NCBI GenBank assembly: GCA_031430695.1
Contig: JANPBZ010000074.1
Coordinates: forward strand, 13,478 to 77,477
Length of the DNA: 64,000 nt
Direction: 5' to 3'
Source: JAENVT01 sp031430695
GTDB lineage: Bacteria; Actinomycetota; Acidimicrobiia; Acidimicrobiales; Ilumatobacteraceae
Below, piece by piece: positions 16,050 through 23,281 of this stretch; position 1 is the stretch's first letter; each line of letters starts with the position of its first letter. Under the pieces are notes generated by a model, which was not told where the DNA came from, made no database searches, and saw only the letters and a program-made list of their open reading frames with translations. The translations under genes were made by a program, and so were the position numbers.

Positions 16050-16901
16050 ATGCGGTTGCTGATCACCGGTGCGGGCGGTCAGCTCGGCATCGATCTTGTC
16101 CGCTGCTGCGAGACCGCCGGCGATGATGTCATCGCCGCGACACGCGCCGATCTCGACATCACCGATCGCGACGCAGTGCACGGCGCTGTGTCAGCACTTC
16201 GTCCCGACGTTGTCGTGAACTGCGCGGCATGGACGGCCGTCGATGCATGCGAAAGTGACCCGGATCGCGCTCTTGCCCACAACGGAATGGCGGTTCGTTG
16301 GCTCGCCGAGAGCTGCGATCGCGCCGGTGCCCGACTCGTGCAGCTCAGCACCGATTATGTCTTCGACGGGCTCCTCGACCGGCCGTACCACGAATGGGAC
16401 GGCACTGCTCCGCAGAGCGTCTACGGCACGAGCAAGCTGGTCGGTGAGCGAGAGGCGTCAGTGCTCGGAACAGCAGCGGCAATCGTTCGGACTTCATGGG
16501 TCTGCGGACAGAACGGATCCAACATGGTCAAGACGATCATGCGGCTGGCAACGCAGCATGCAGCGTTGGCGTTCGTCTCCGATCAGATCGGCCATCCGAC
16601 GTTTACCGCCGACCTGGCTCCGATGGTCCGTCGCCTCGCGGTCGAGCGGCGTAGCGGCATTCATCACGTCACCAATCAGCGACCGACGAGCTGGTACGGC
16701 TTCGCCTGCGAAGTGGTCGCGGCGATGGGTAAACAACCCGACATGGTGCGCCCAATTGCGACTGCTGAACTGCAACCGGCACGGCCGGCGCCGCGTCCTG
16801 CCAACAGCGTTCTCGACAACACGGTGTTGCGCCTGGCTGGTATCGCCTCGCTCCGCGACTTCAGCGAACCTCTTCGCGAGACGGTGACGGCGCTCTCGTA
16901 G
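16050..16901 (+). CDS. rmlD: dTDP-4-dehydrorhamnose reductase
   Basis: A 283-residue NAD(P)H-dependent reductase that makes the final product dTDP-L-rhamnose. The nucleotide site is LLITGAGGQLGIDLV at residues 3-17. The catalytic region has LSTDYVFDG and QSVYGTSKLVGE, giving the Ser/Thr-Tyr-Lys set. RTSWVCGQNGSNMVKTIM is a family block in the middle. The ATG follows the rmlB stop directly, so all four rml genes are one operon. The nearby LCP ligase and glycosyltransferases are likely users of the product. Confidence 0.95.
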   Translation: MRLLITGAGGQLGIDLVRCCETAGDDVIAATRADLDITDRDAVHGAVSALRPDVVVNCAAWTAVDACESDPDRALAHNGMAVRWLAESCDRAGARLVQLSTDYVFDGLLDRPYHEWDGTAPQSVYGTSKLVGEREASVLGTAAAIVRTSWVCGQNGSNMVKTIMRLATQHAALAFVSDQIGHPTFTADLAPMVRRLAVERRSGIHHVTNQRPTSWYGFACEVVAAMGKQPDMVRPIATAELQPARPAPRPANSVLDNTVLRLAGIASLRDFSEPLRETVTALS

Positions 16902-16931
16902 ATATCGACGGTTGACCGCAAGCCATCTGTT

Positions 16932-16972
16932 ATCGTTCGGCCCCGAAGGATCGCCCATGGGGGTGCGGTCCT
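16932..16972 (+). promoter_or_regulatory. leader with two mutually exclusive hairpins before the APC permease
   Basis: Hairpin A pairs ATCGTTC (16932-16938) with GAAGGAT (16945-16951), 6 of 7 bases. Hairpin B pairs AGGATCGC (16947-16954) with GCGGTCCT (16965-16972), 8 pairs counting one G-U. They share 16947-16951, so only one can form. Hairpin B ends just before the Shine-Dalgarno AGGAGGGG of the permease gene. This is the geometry of an attenuator or translation switch, but no known riboswitch class was recognised. Confidence 0.35.
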
Positions 16973-16988
16973 CCAGGAGGGGAATCGC

Positions 16989-18398
16989 ATGTCTGTAGAC
17001 GCTCCGAAGCTCGCGGGCGGACAGCTCAGCACCGTCGACTGTGTCGCTCAGTCGTTGGCGGTGGGCCCGGTCTTTTCGGGTGGTGTGTTGGGCGGTCTGC
17101 TCGCCTTCGTTCTGGCGCCCGGGGCCGGACCGTTCGTCATCTTGTTGACGACGGTTGGCGTGCTCGGGATTGGCTGGACGCTCAGCGAGTTCGCCAAGCG
17201 ATACGCCGGGTCGGGCACCGTCTACGAGTTCGTCGCTCACTCGCTGGGCAAGCGAGCCGCAGCGTTCAGCGCCGGGGTGTACCACATCGCCGCCATCGTG
17301 TTGGCGGGGCCCGGCATCGCCATCATCGGCGGGCTGTGGGCGAGGTCGTTTTTCAACGACCACATGGACCTCGATGCCCCGTGGTGGTTGTGGGCGCTGA
17401 TCATCTCAGTGTTGATGTATGCAGCCAACGTCTTGGGTGTCCAGATATCGATCAAGGCTCAACTGGTGCTGATCGTGCTGTCGATCATCCCGTTCCTGGT
17501 TCTGGCCGTCAAGGTCATCGCCGATGGGGGTCCCGCCGGTAACAGCCTCGACTCGTTCAATCCAGGAAATGTCGCTGAGGGCGGCTCGGTGTTCAAGGGT
17601 CTGCTGTTCGCGATCTTGATGTTCATCGGTTTCGAACTCGCTGCGGCGCTCGGTGAGGAGTCGAAGGATCCTCGACGTTCGATTCCCAAGGCCGTCGTGG
17701 CGACGATTCTGATCGTCGGAGCGTTTTACCTGATCACCCAGTACACGCTGGCGATCGGCGCCACCGAGACGGCATCCGACTTCGCGCCGATGGCGGATCT
17801 CTATCTCAATCGCTTCTTCGCGATCTGGATCGACCTGGCCATCCTGCTCGACATTCTCGCTGTCGGCATTGGCTTCCAACTCGCTGCTGCACGAGGCCTG
17901 TTCACGTTGTCCCGCGACGGCTTGCTGCCGGCGCAACTCTCCAAGCTCAATGCCAAGTCGCTGCCGGCGATGGCCAGCCTGGTGATCCTCGTCGTCACCG
18001 TTGTCACGACCGTTGTCGCCCTGACCAAGTACGGAACCGATCTCGTCGATCCAGCGGGTCCCGTCGCGTTCTTCAACACCGAAGCCTTCAACGGGTTCCT
18101 GATCGCATCGCGCATCGGTGGCTTCCTGATCTGCATCGTGTACGTCCTGCTGTGCGTCGGCGCGCTGAAGAACTTCGCGATGCGCAAACCGCTCGATCTC
18201 ATTGCCGCGATCATCGGGCTGGCAACGGTCGTATTGGCCATCTATTCGCAGTTCTGGGATGAGACAGCGCCCGTCGCGTCGGAGCTGTGGGGCCGTCACC
18301 TCGCTCTCATCTTGTTGGTGGTTGCCGCGGTCTGGGCGCTCGCTAGCAAGAAAGAAGCGATCGACAACGTCGGTCAACACACGGTGCATCACGCCTGA
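16989..18398 (+). CDS. APC-superfamily amino acid/amine permease
   Basis: A 469-residue transporter with about 12 membrane helices. The N-terminal helix 1 region is TVDCVAQSLAVGPVFSGGV, with the Gly-rich break typical of APC carriers. SEFAKRYAGSGTVYEFVAHS and FELAAALGEESKDPRRSIPKA in the middle are the conserved APC segments. It is preceded by a strong Shine-Dalgarno (AGGAGGGG, 16975-16982) and a structured leader. The next gene is a glutamine-synthetase-like ligase, a pairing known for polyamine, ethanolamine or amino-acid use, so the substrate is probably an amine or amino acid. Exact specificity cannot be read from sequence. Confidence 0.88.
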   Translation: MSVDAPKLAGGQLSTVDCVAQSLAVGPVFSGGVLGGLLAFVLAPGAGPFVILLTTVGVLGIGWTLSEFAKRYAGSGTVYEFVAHSLGKRAAAFSAGVYHIAAIVLAGPGIAIIGGLWARSFFNDHMDLDAPWWLWALIISVLMYAANVLGVQISIKAQLVLIVLSIIPFLVLAVKVIADGGPAGNSLDSFNPGNVAEGGSVFKGLLFAILMFIGFELAAALGEESKDPRRSIPKAVVATILIVGAFYLITQYTLAIGATETASDFAPMADLYLNRFFAIWIDLAILLDILAVGIGFQLAAARGLFTLSRDGLLPAQLSKLNAKSLPAMASLVILVVTVVTTVVALTKYGTDLVDPAGPVAFFNTEAFNGFLIASRIGGFLICIVYVLLCVGALKNFAMRKPLDLIAAIIGLATVVLAIYSQFWDETAPVASELWGRHLALILLVVAAVWALASKKEAIDNVGQHTVHHA

Positions 18399-18418
18399 CC
18401 TGGCCAAAGATCGTTTGC

Positions 18419-18424
18419 TAGCGT
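18419..18424 (+). promoter_or_regulatory. -10 box TAGCGT for the glutamine-synthetase-like gene
   Basis: TAGCGT ends 8 nt before the ATG at 18433, 20 bp after the permease stop. It gives the ligase gene a possible promoter of its own. Confidence 0.4.
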
Positions 18425-18432
18425 CGCCGTCC

Positions 18433-19746
18433 ATGGGGAATCGACGTGTTCGAGTGATGTGGGCCGATCTCAACGGTTTGTCGCATGGCCGGTACGTGCC
18501 GCGTGCCAGGCTGCTCGAGCACGGACATCACGCGGTCACGACGCTGACAATGGGCATCAATCGCGACATCCTTCCCGTTGAAGGCTATGGCCCAGACGTC
18601 GGCTTCGCCGATCTGACCACCGTGCCGCTCGCCGAGTCGGTGCGACCCGGATGGGAGGTCGACACCGATGTTGCGATCGCCGACCTCGAGTACAACGGGC
18701 AGCCGCTGGCGCTGTGCCCGCGCGCCGCGCTGAGGCGTGCAGTCGACGCCTGGGCAGCGCTCGGGTACGAGCCGCACCTGGGGTTCGAGATGGAGTTCTA
18801 CGTCATGCAACCCGATGCCGATGCGCCGGGAGGGTTCGGACCGCTGAACCTTCCATCACATCGCGTCTACGGGGTCGGCATGGGTGGAGACAACACCGGC
18901 TTGATGTTCGACATGTTCGACGCAGCGGAGCAGTGCGAGCTCAATCTCGAGGGAATCCTGGGCGAGTTCCATCCTGGTCAGATGGAGCTCAACCTGAAGT
19001 ACGGCCCGGCGCTCGACGCGGCGGACCGCGCGTTCATCTGCAAGGAGATGACCCGCGAGCTGGCCGCCCGCAAGGGGTATTGGATCACCTACATGGGCAG
19101 GCCGATGGCCCACCTGGTCGGCAGCGGTCTGCACATCAACATGTCGCTCACGCCGGTGCAGGGTGGTGCGAACGCGTTCGACGATCCGCACGCCGAGCAT
19201 GGGTTGTCGACCTTGGCGCGCCAGTGCATCGGTGGCCTGATCGCCCATCATGAGGGGATGGCCGCGATGTCGGCGCCACTCGTCAACAGTTACAAGCGGT
19301 TGGTCCCCGGGATCATCGCCGGCTACTGGGCCAACTGGGGTCTCGACAACCGCATCAGCACATATCGCGTTCCCTACGAACGCGGGCCGGGCACGCGTAT
19401 CGAGAATCGGATGCCGTGCGGTAGCGCCAATCCATACCTTGCCGCAGCCGTCATGCTCAATGCGGCGCTGCTCGGTGTCGTCGATGGTCGCGACTGTGGT
19501 GATCCGCAGATCGGCGACGGTGACACCGAGCCCAACACGGACCGTCACACTCCACACGATCTCGGCGAAGCCCTCGCCGCGCTCGAGGCCGACTCGGTCT
19601 TGTGCGAGGCGATGGGCCCCGATCTGGTGAAGGCCTTCCTGACCATCCGCAAGGACGAACTGGCCAAGTGGGAACTGGCCGACGGCACGTGGGATGTCGA
19701 GTCCATCTCTCCGTGGGAGCTCGGGCAGTACCTGCCGTTCTTCTAG
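18433..19746 (+). CDS. glutamine-synthetase-family gamma-glutamyl ligase
   Basis: A 437-residue member of the glutamine synthetase fold. Visible landmarks are FEMEFYVM (metal-binding Glu), GEFHPGQMELNLKYGPALDA, GSGLHINMSL (the His-containing GSGxH block), VNSYKRLVPG, and a C-terminal RIENRMPCGSANPYLAAAVM. Length and the N-terminus (ADLNGLSHGRYVPRARL) fit the GlnA3/GlnA4 or PuuA-like branch, which joins glutamate to amines, better than housekeeping GlnA. No adenylylation Tyr segment was recognised. With the permease upstream, uptake and gamma-glutamylation of an amine as nitrogen source is the likely role. Its TAG stop shares the palindrome CTAG with the stop of the convergent methyltransferase gene. 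Confidence 0.85.
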   Translation: MGNRRVRVMWADLNGLSHGRYVPRARLLEHGHHAVTTLTMGINRDILPVEGYGPDVGFADLTTVPLAESVRPGWEVDTDVAIADLEYNGQPLALCPRAALRRAVDAWAALGYEPHLGFEMEFYVMQPDADAPGGFGPLNLPSHRVYGVGMGGDNTGLMFDMFDAAEQCELNLEGILGEFHPGQMELNLKYGPALDAADRAFICKEMTRELAARKGYWITYMGRPMAHLVGSGLHINMSLTPVQGGANAFDDPHAEHGLSTLARQCIGGLIAHHEGMAAMSAPLVNSYKRLVPGIIAGYWANWGLDNRISTYRVPYERGPGTRIENRMPCGSANPYLAAAVMLNAALLGVVDGRDCGDPQIGDGDTEPNTDRHTPHDLGEALAALEADSVLCEAMGPDLVKAFLTIRKDELAKWELADGTWDVESISPWELGQYLPFF

Positions 19747-20564
19747 AGCTTCGTCGCTTGCAAGGTGTACGAACAGGCGAGACGCCACGGTCGATCGCGC
19801 ACCCGCCACTCACCCAACCCGCCCTGCTCCATCTGGCCTGGCAATGCCTCCCACGGTACGCTGTCATGCTCGACGAGGCCGCTCACCTGCATACCCGAAT
19901 CGATCAGTGCGGTCACGATCTCGCCGAGGCCATGATTCCAGCTATGAGTGATGTTCTGGGTGAAGGCGGAGTCGGTGGCCACATAGGTACCCGCGTCCTC
20001 GTCGATCAGCGGTTCGGGTCGCTCGAAGTACGGGTACCCGATCACCAGATCATCGGTGCGTAACTCGTCGAGCGACCACATCACAGGGTGTCCTTCACGG
20101 ATGAACAGGCGTCCGCCCTGGCGTAGCAGCCCTGACACCACCTGTGCCCACCGCTTCACGTCCGGCAGCCAACACAACGCTCCGACCCCGGTGTAGACCA
20201 GGTCGTAACCGGCCGCGGGCAGAACATCGAGCGCGTCGTAGACGTTGGATTCGACGAACTCGACCGGGGTTCGGGCCGACGTCGACAGCCGCTGCGCCTC
20301 TGCCACCGAAGCTCCTGAGAAGTCCAGTCCGGTCATGACGGCTCCGAGCCGGGCGAGCGAGATGGTGTCGGTGCCGATATGACACTGCAGGTGCACACCG
20401 AGTAGGCCGCGCACATCACCGAGCAGCGGGATGTCGAACCTGACCACCTCGCTCAAGAAGTCGGGCTCGGCGATGAAGCGTTCACAGGCATAGTCGGGCG
20501 AGGCCGCGTGCGCAGGTGCTCGATCGTCCCAGTTGGCTCGATTCAGGTCGATGTAACTTGTCAT
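19743..20564 (-). CDS. class I SAM-dependent methyltransferase
   Basis: A 273-residue predicted methyltransferase. The SAM-binding region is VHLQCHIGTDTISLARLGA near residue 57, where the usual GxGxG is replaced by Cys-His-Ile-Gly, a variant frequent in a family of uncharacterised actinobacterial methyltransferases. Motif II-like TGLDFSGASV follows, and YDLVYTGVGALCWLPDV is the motif IV region. Target unknown. It is the last gene of a minus-strand unit with the TetR regulator (20 bp upstream) and the acyl-CoA-dehydrogenase-like gene, so it may serve the same pathway. Confidence 0.85.
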   Translation of the reverse strand: MTSYIDLNRANWDDRAPAHAASPDYACERFIAEPDFLSEVVRFDIPLLGDVRGLLGVHLQCHIGTDTISLARLGAVMTGLDFSGASVAEAQRLSTSARTPVEFVESNVYDALDVLPAAGYDLVYTGVGALCWLPDVKRWAQVVSGLLRQGGRLFIREGHPVMWSLDELRTDDLVIGYPYFERPEPLIDEDAGTYVATDSAFTQNITHSWNHGLGEIVTALIDSGMQVSGLVEHDSVPWEALPGQMEQGGLGEWRVRDRPWRLACSYTLQATKL

Positions 20565-20583
20565 GAGAAAACGCTGCCACATC

Positions 20584-21216
20584 TCAACCGAGGGCCTCGA
20601 CTCCATCCAGCAAGCGATCGAGCGCGTAGGCAAAGCGCTCGTCGGCGGTGCCGGGGTACAGCGATGCCGCCATGTCGACCGAGTGCGGGAAGAAGCGGGC
20701 ATCGAGTGCCGCATAGTCCGCACGCCACTCGGCGTAGACGTGATCGCGTGCAGGTGCGGGCATCGATGCCAGCGTCGCGTCGATTGCGGCCGACCCGATC
20801 GTGAGTTCGATCACAGCGTGGTACGCCTGCGCCGCAGCCGCTGATGCGAACCCCGCGTCGCTCAGGGTGGCAAGGATCGCCTCGGTGATCAGCAATTCGT
20901 TGCGATGCCTCGGCGGAGCGCCGCGCACCAGCGACGCAAGTGCCGGCTGGGCGAGATTCGCCGCACGAATGCGGATGCACAGCTCGCGAATGAAGTCACG
21001 CCACGACGATGTGGGCAGACCATCGACCACCCCGGCCAGGCTGCGGTCGCCCATCGCGCGGAGCAGTTCGTCCTTGCTGCGGAAGTGGCGATAGATCGCC
21101 GTCGGATCGGCATCGAGTGCTTCACCCAACCGTCGCACCGAAAATTGCTCGAATCCCACCTCGCCGATCACGTCGATCGCGGCATTCACGATGATGGCGG
21201 GTGTCAGCCGTGCCAT
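20584..21216 (-). CDS. TetR-family transcriptional regulator
   Basis: A 210-residue repressor-type regulator. The N-terminal helix-turn-helix covers about residues 10-55 (IIVNAAIDVIGEVGFEQFSV, then LDADPTAIYRHFRSKDELL). The C-terminal 150 residues form the helical ligand-binding and dimer domain, rich in Ala. It lies 13 bp downstream of the acyl-CoA-dehydrogenase-like gene in the same direction. A perfect 17-bp palindrome at 22423-22439 between that gene and the divergent nicD-like gene is the obvious operator candidate, so it probably represses both arms and itself. The ligand is likely a pathway substrate or intermediate. Confidence 0.9.
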   Translation of the reverse strand: MARLTPAIIVNAAIDVIGEVGFEQFSVRRLGEALDADPTAIYRHFRSKDELLRAMGDRSLAGVVDGLPTSSWRDFIRELCIRIRAANLAQPALASLVRGAPPRHRNELLITEAILATLSDAGFASAAAAQAYHAVIELTIGSAAIDATLASMPAPARDHVYAEWRADYAALDARFFPHSVDMAASLYPGTADERFAYALDRLLDGVEALG

Positions 21217-21229
21217 GAGTGTCGGCTCA

Positions 21230-22393
21230 TCAGTCGTACAGGCGAGCCGTCGCCAACCGCTCCAGACACACCTCGGCGCTCCATGGCAGCATCAGTGACC
21301 CGAGCCGGGCATCGCGGTACATGCGCTCCAGTGGCAGGTGCTTGAGCATCGCTTGACCACCGCACACACGGATGGCAGTCGAGGCAACCTCAGCGGCGTG
21401 CTCCATCACGGTATAAGCCGCGGACCAACCGAGCACCAAGTCATCCTCACATGGGTCGAGCATGGCTTCGTCGACAGCGCGGTACAGCAGCGCCCTGGCC
21501 TGCTGGTGACGCAGTTGCATCTGTGCCCAGCCGGCCTGCTTCATCGGATGATCGCGTCGGGCGCCTGCTGTCTGGCCGGGCAGTTCGCCGCGCAGGTACG
21601 CCCGGGTCGTGTCGAGCACTCCGCCAGTCAGACCGAGATAGCTGGGACACAACGACAAGAACAACCACGGATACCTGTCGGCTGCCTGGTTGTACACGCC
21701 GGCCGGCAGCCACTCGTTGCTCGCAGGCACGAAGACGTCGTCCATCAGCAGAGTCCGCGACACCGTGCCGCGCATGCCGAGCGGGTCCCAGTCGTCAAGA
21801 CTGGAGACACCCTCTGCTGTGGCCGGCACTCCGAGGAAACGGATCGCGTCGTCGCCAGGAACCTGGCAGATGACGTTGTAGAAGTTGGCCGCACCCGACA
21901 ACGACGCGAAGATCTTGCGACCGGTCACTCGCCAGCCACCGTCGACGGGCCGAGCCCGAGTTGCGACGCCGGCGGTGGCGCCGGGCGCGAGTCCTTCCGA
22001 GAACGGCTGGCTGTGGATGTGACCACGCTCGACCACGCCGCGGAACATGTGTGCACGGATCTGCTCGTGGGCGGCTCGCTCGGCGTCAGTCAGAGTCAGC
22101 GAGTCGGCCACCTGGCCGCACCACAGCATGGTGGCGTTGTGCATGTTGAAGGTCAGAGCAGTCGCCCCGCAGTACCGGCCGATCTCCTCGCTGACGCGCA
22201 CGTAGTCGGCGTAGCTCGCGCCGAGGCCACCGTGCTCGGTGGGAACACACAGCGCCAGCAGGCCCTCTCGTCGGAAGTCGGCGAAGTTCTCGAACGGGAA
22301 GCTGGCCTCGCGGTCATAGCGCACGGCACGTTCGCTGAGCACCGGTCCCAAAGCGCGGACACGTTGGACCAACTCGTCGCGATCGACCGTCAT
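21230..22393 (-). CDS. acyl-CoA-dehydrogenase-family flavoprotein
   Basis: A 387-residue protein with the three-part acyl-CoA dehydrogenase fold: an N-terminal helical domain, a middle beta domain (TGRKIFASLSGAANFYNVI) and a C-terminal helical domain ending GGQAMLKHLPLERMYRDAR and SLMLPWSAEVC. It may oxidise an acyl-CoA, but this fold also includes flavin-dependent monooxygenases that act on aromatic or sulfur substrates. Next to a NicX-like ring-cleavage dioxygenase, a hydroxylating role deserves thought; this is inference. The ATG at 22393 is chosen because TTGACA-N17-CAGAAT ends 6 nt upstream on the minus strand. Confidence 0.87.
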   Translation of the reverse strand: MTVDRDELVQRVRALGPVLSERAVRYDREASFPFENFADFRREGLLALCVPTEHGGLGASYADYVRVSEEIGRYCGATALTFNMHNATMLWCGQVADSLTLTDAERAAHEQIRAHMFRGVVERGHIHSQPFSEGLAPGATAGVATRARPVDGGWRVTGRKIFASLSGAANFYNVICQVPGDDAIRFLGVPATAEGVSSLDDWDPLGMRGTVSRTLLMDDVFVPASNEWLPAGVYNQAADRYPWLFLSLCPSYLGLTGGVLDTTRAYLRGELPGQTAGARRDHPMKQAGWAQMQLRHQQARALLYRAVDEAMLDPCEDDLVLGWSAAYTVMEHAAEVASTAIRVCGGQAMLKHLPLERMYRDARLGSLMLPWSAEVCLERLATARLYD

Positions 22394-22399
22394 GTCGTG

Positions 22400-22462
22400 A
22401 TTCTGGAGCGTTGTCGATCCGATGTCAACACCGTTGACAAATGGGCCTGAGCAGGGAAGACT
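22400..22462. promoter_or_regulatory. divergent promoter pair sharing one palindromic operator
   Basis: The palindrome TGTCAACACCGTTGACA (22423-22439) has 7-bp arms and a 3-bp centre. Each arm supplies a TTGACA -35 box. Rightward: TTGACA 22434-22439, 17-bp spacer, AAGACT 22457-22462, then 6 nt to the GTG at 22469. Leftward: TTGACA 22428-22423, 17-bp spacer, CAGAAT 22405-22400, then 6 nt to the ATG at 22393. One bound repressor would cover both -35 boxes. The TetR gene in the leftward unit is the likely binder. Confidence 0.75.
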
Positions 22463-22468
22463 GCATCG

Positions 22469-23281
22469 GTGACCACTGCGGCCGATGTTGAGGGCGCCCG
22501 CTTCGCCTGGCGTGAGTCGGGCGATGGGCCAGCGCTTGTCCTGCTGCACGGCCTGGGCGGCAGCCGGCTGTCATGGGAGCCTCAGCTCCAGGTGCTGGGG
22601 CGCGAGCATCGTGTGGTGGCGTGGGACATGCCCGGCTACGGGGCGTCGGCGGCACTCGCGGGTGAGGTGACCTTCACGGCACTCGCCGATGCCGTAATCG
22701 ACCTGTTCGATGCGCTCGGTGCCGCGACAGCACATCTCGCCGGCATCTCGTTCGGAGGGATGATCGCCCAATACGTCGCTGCCCGGTATCCGTCACGGGT
22801 GCTCAGCCTGACGTTGCTGTCGACCAGTCCGGCATTCGGCCTCGATGGTACGAAGCCCGACGAATGGCGTGCCGCCCGGCTGGCGCCGCTCGACGCAGGT
22901 CGCGAACCCGCCGACTTCGCCGACGGCGTACTCGCCGCGATCGCGGGTCCGCAGATCTCACCAGAAGCGTTGGCCGGCCAACGCGCAGCGATGGAGAGAG
23001 TGACGGGAGCCGCGTTGCGAAGCTCGATCGACTGCCTTGTCACGCACGACAGCCGGGGGCTGTTGCCGACCGTCACCGCACCGACGTTGTGCGCGGCCGG
23101 CGAACTCGACCAGGAAACTCCGGTCGCCTACGCATTCGCGCTGGCGGACTTGATCCCGGGTGCCAGGCTGGTGGTCGTCCCGCAGGCCGGCCATCTCCTG
23201 AATGTCGAAGCGCCGGACGCGGTGAATCAATTGCTCGCCGTGCAGATGCAGCGAGTTGCGATACGGAGCGCGGAGCGATGA
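22469..23281 (+). CDS. alpha/beta hydrolase, possible N-formylmaleamate deformylase (NicD-like)
   Basis: A 270-residue alpha/beta-fold hydrolase. The oxyanion region is LVLLHGLGGSRLSW near residue 23, the nucleophile elbow GISFGGMIAQ, the acid probably in AAGELDQETPVAY, and the histidine in VPQAGHLLNVEA. The stop overlaps the start of the next gene (ATGA), a NicX-like dioxygenase. In Pseudomonas putida nicotinate breakdown the NicX product N-formylmaleamate is deformylated by NicD, also an alpha/beta hydrolase of about this length, so that role is the leading inference from context. Sequence alone would also fit enol-lactone hydrolases. GTG start with -35 and -10 boxes at ideal spacing and no leader. 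Confidence 0.8.
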   Translation: MTTAADVEGARFAWRESGDGPALVLLHGLGGSRLSWEPQLQVLGREHRVVAWDMPGYGASAALAGEVTFTALADAVIDLFDALGAATAHLAGISFGGMIAQYVAARYPSRVLSLTLLSTSPAFGLDGTKPDEWRAARLAPLDAGREPADFADGVLAAIAGPQISPEALAGQRAAMERVTGAALRSSIDCLVTHDSRGLLPTVTAPTLCAAGELDQETPVAYAFALADLIPGARLVVVPQAGHLLNVEAPDAVNQLLAVQMQRVAIRSAER

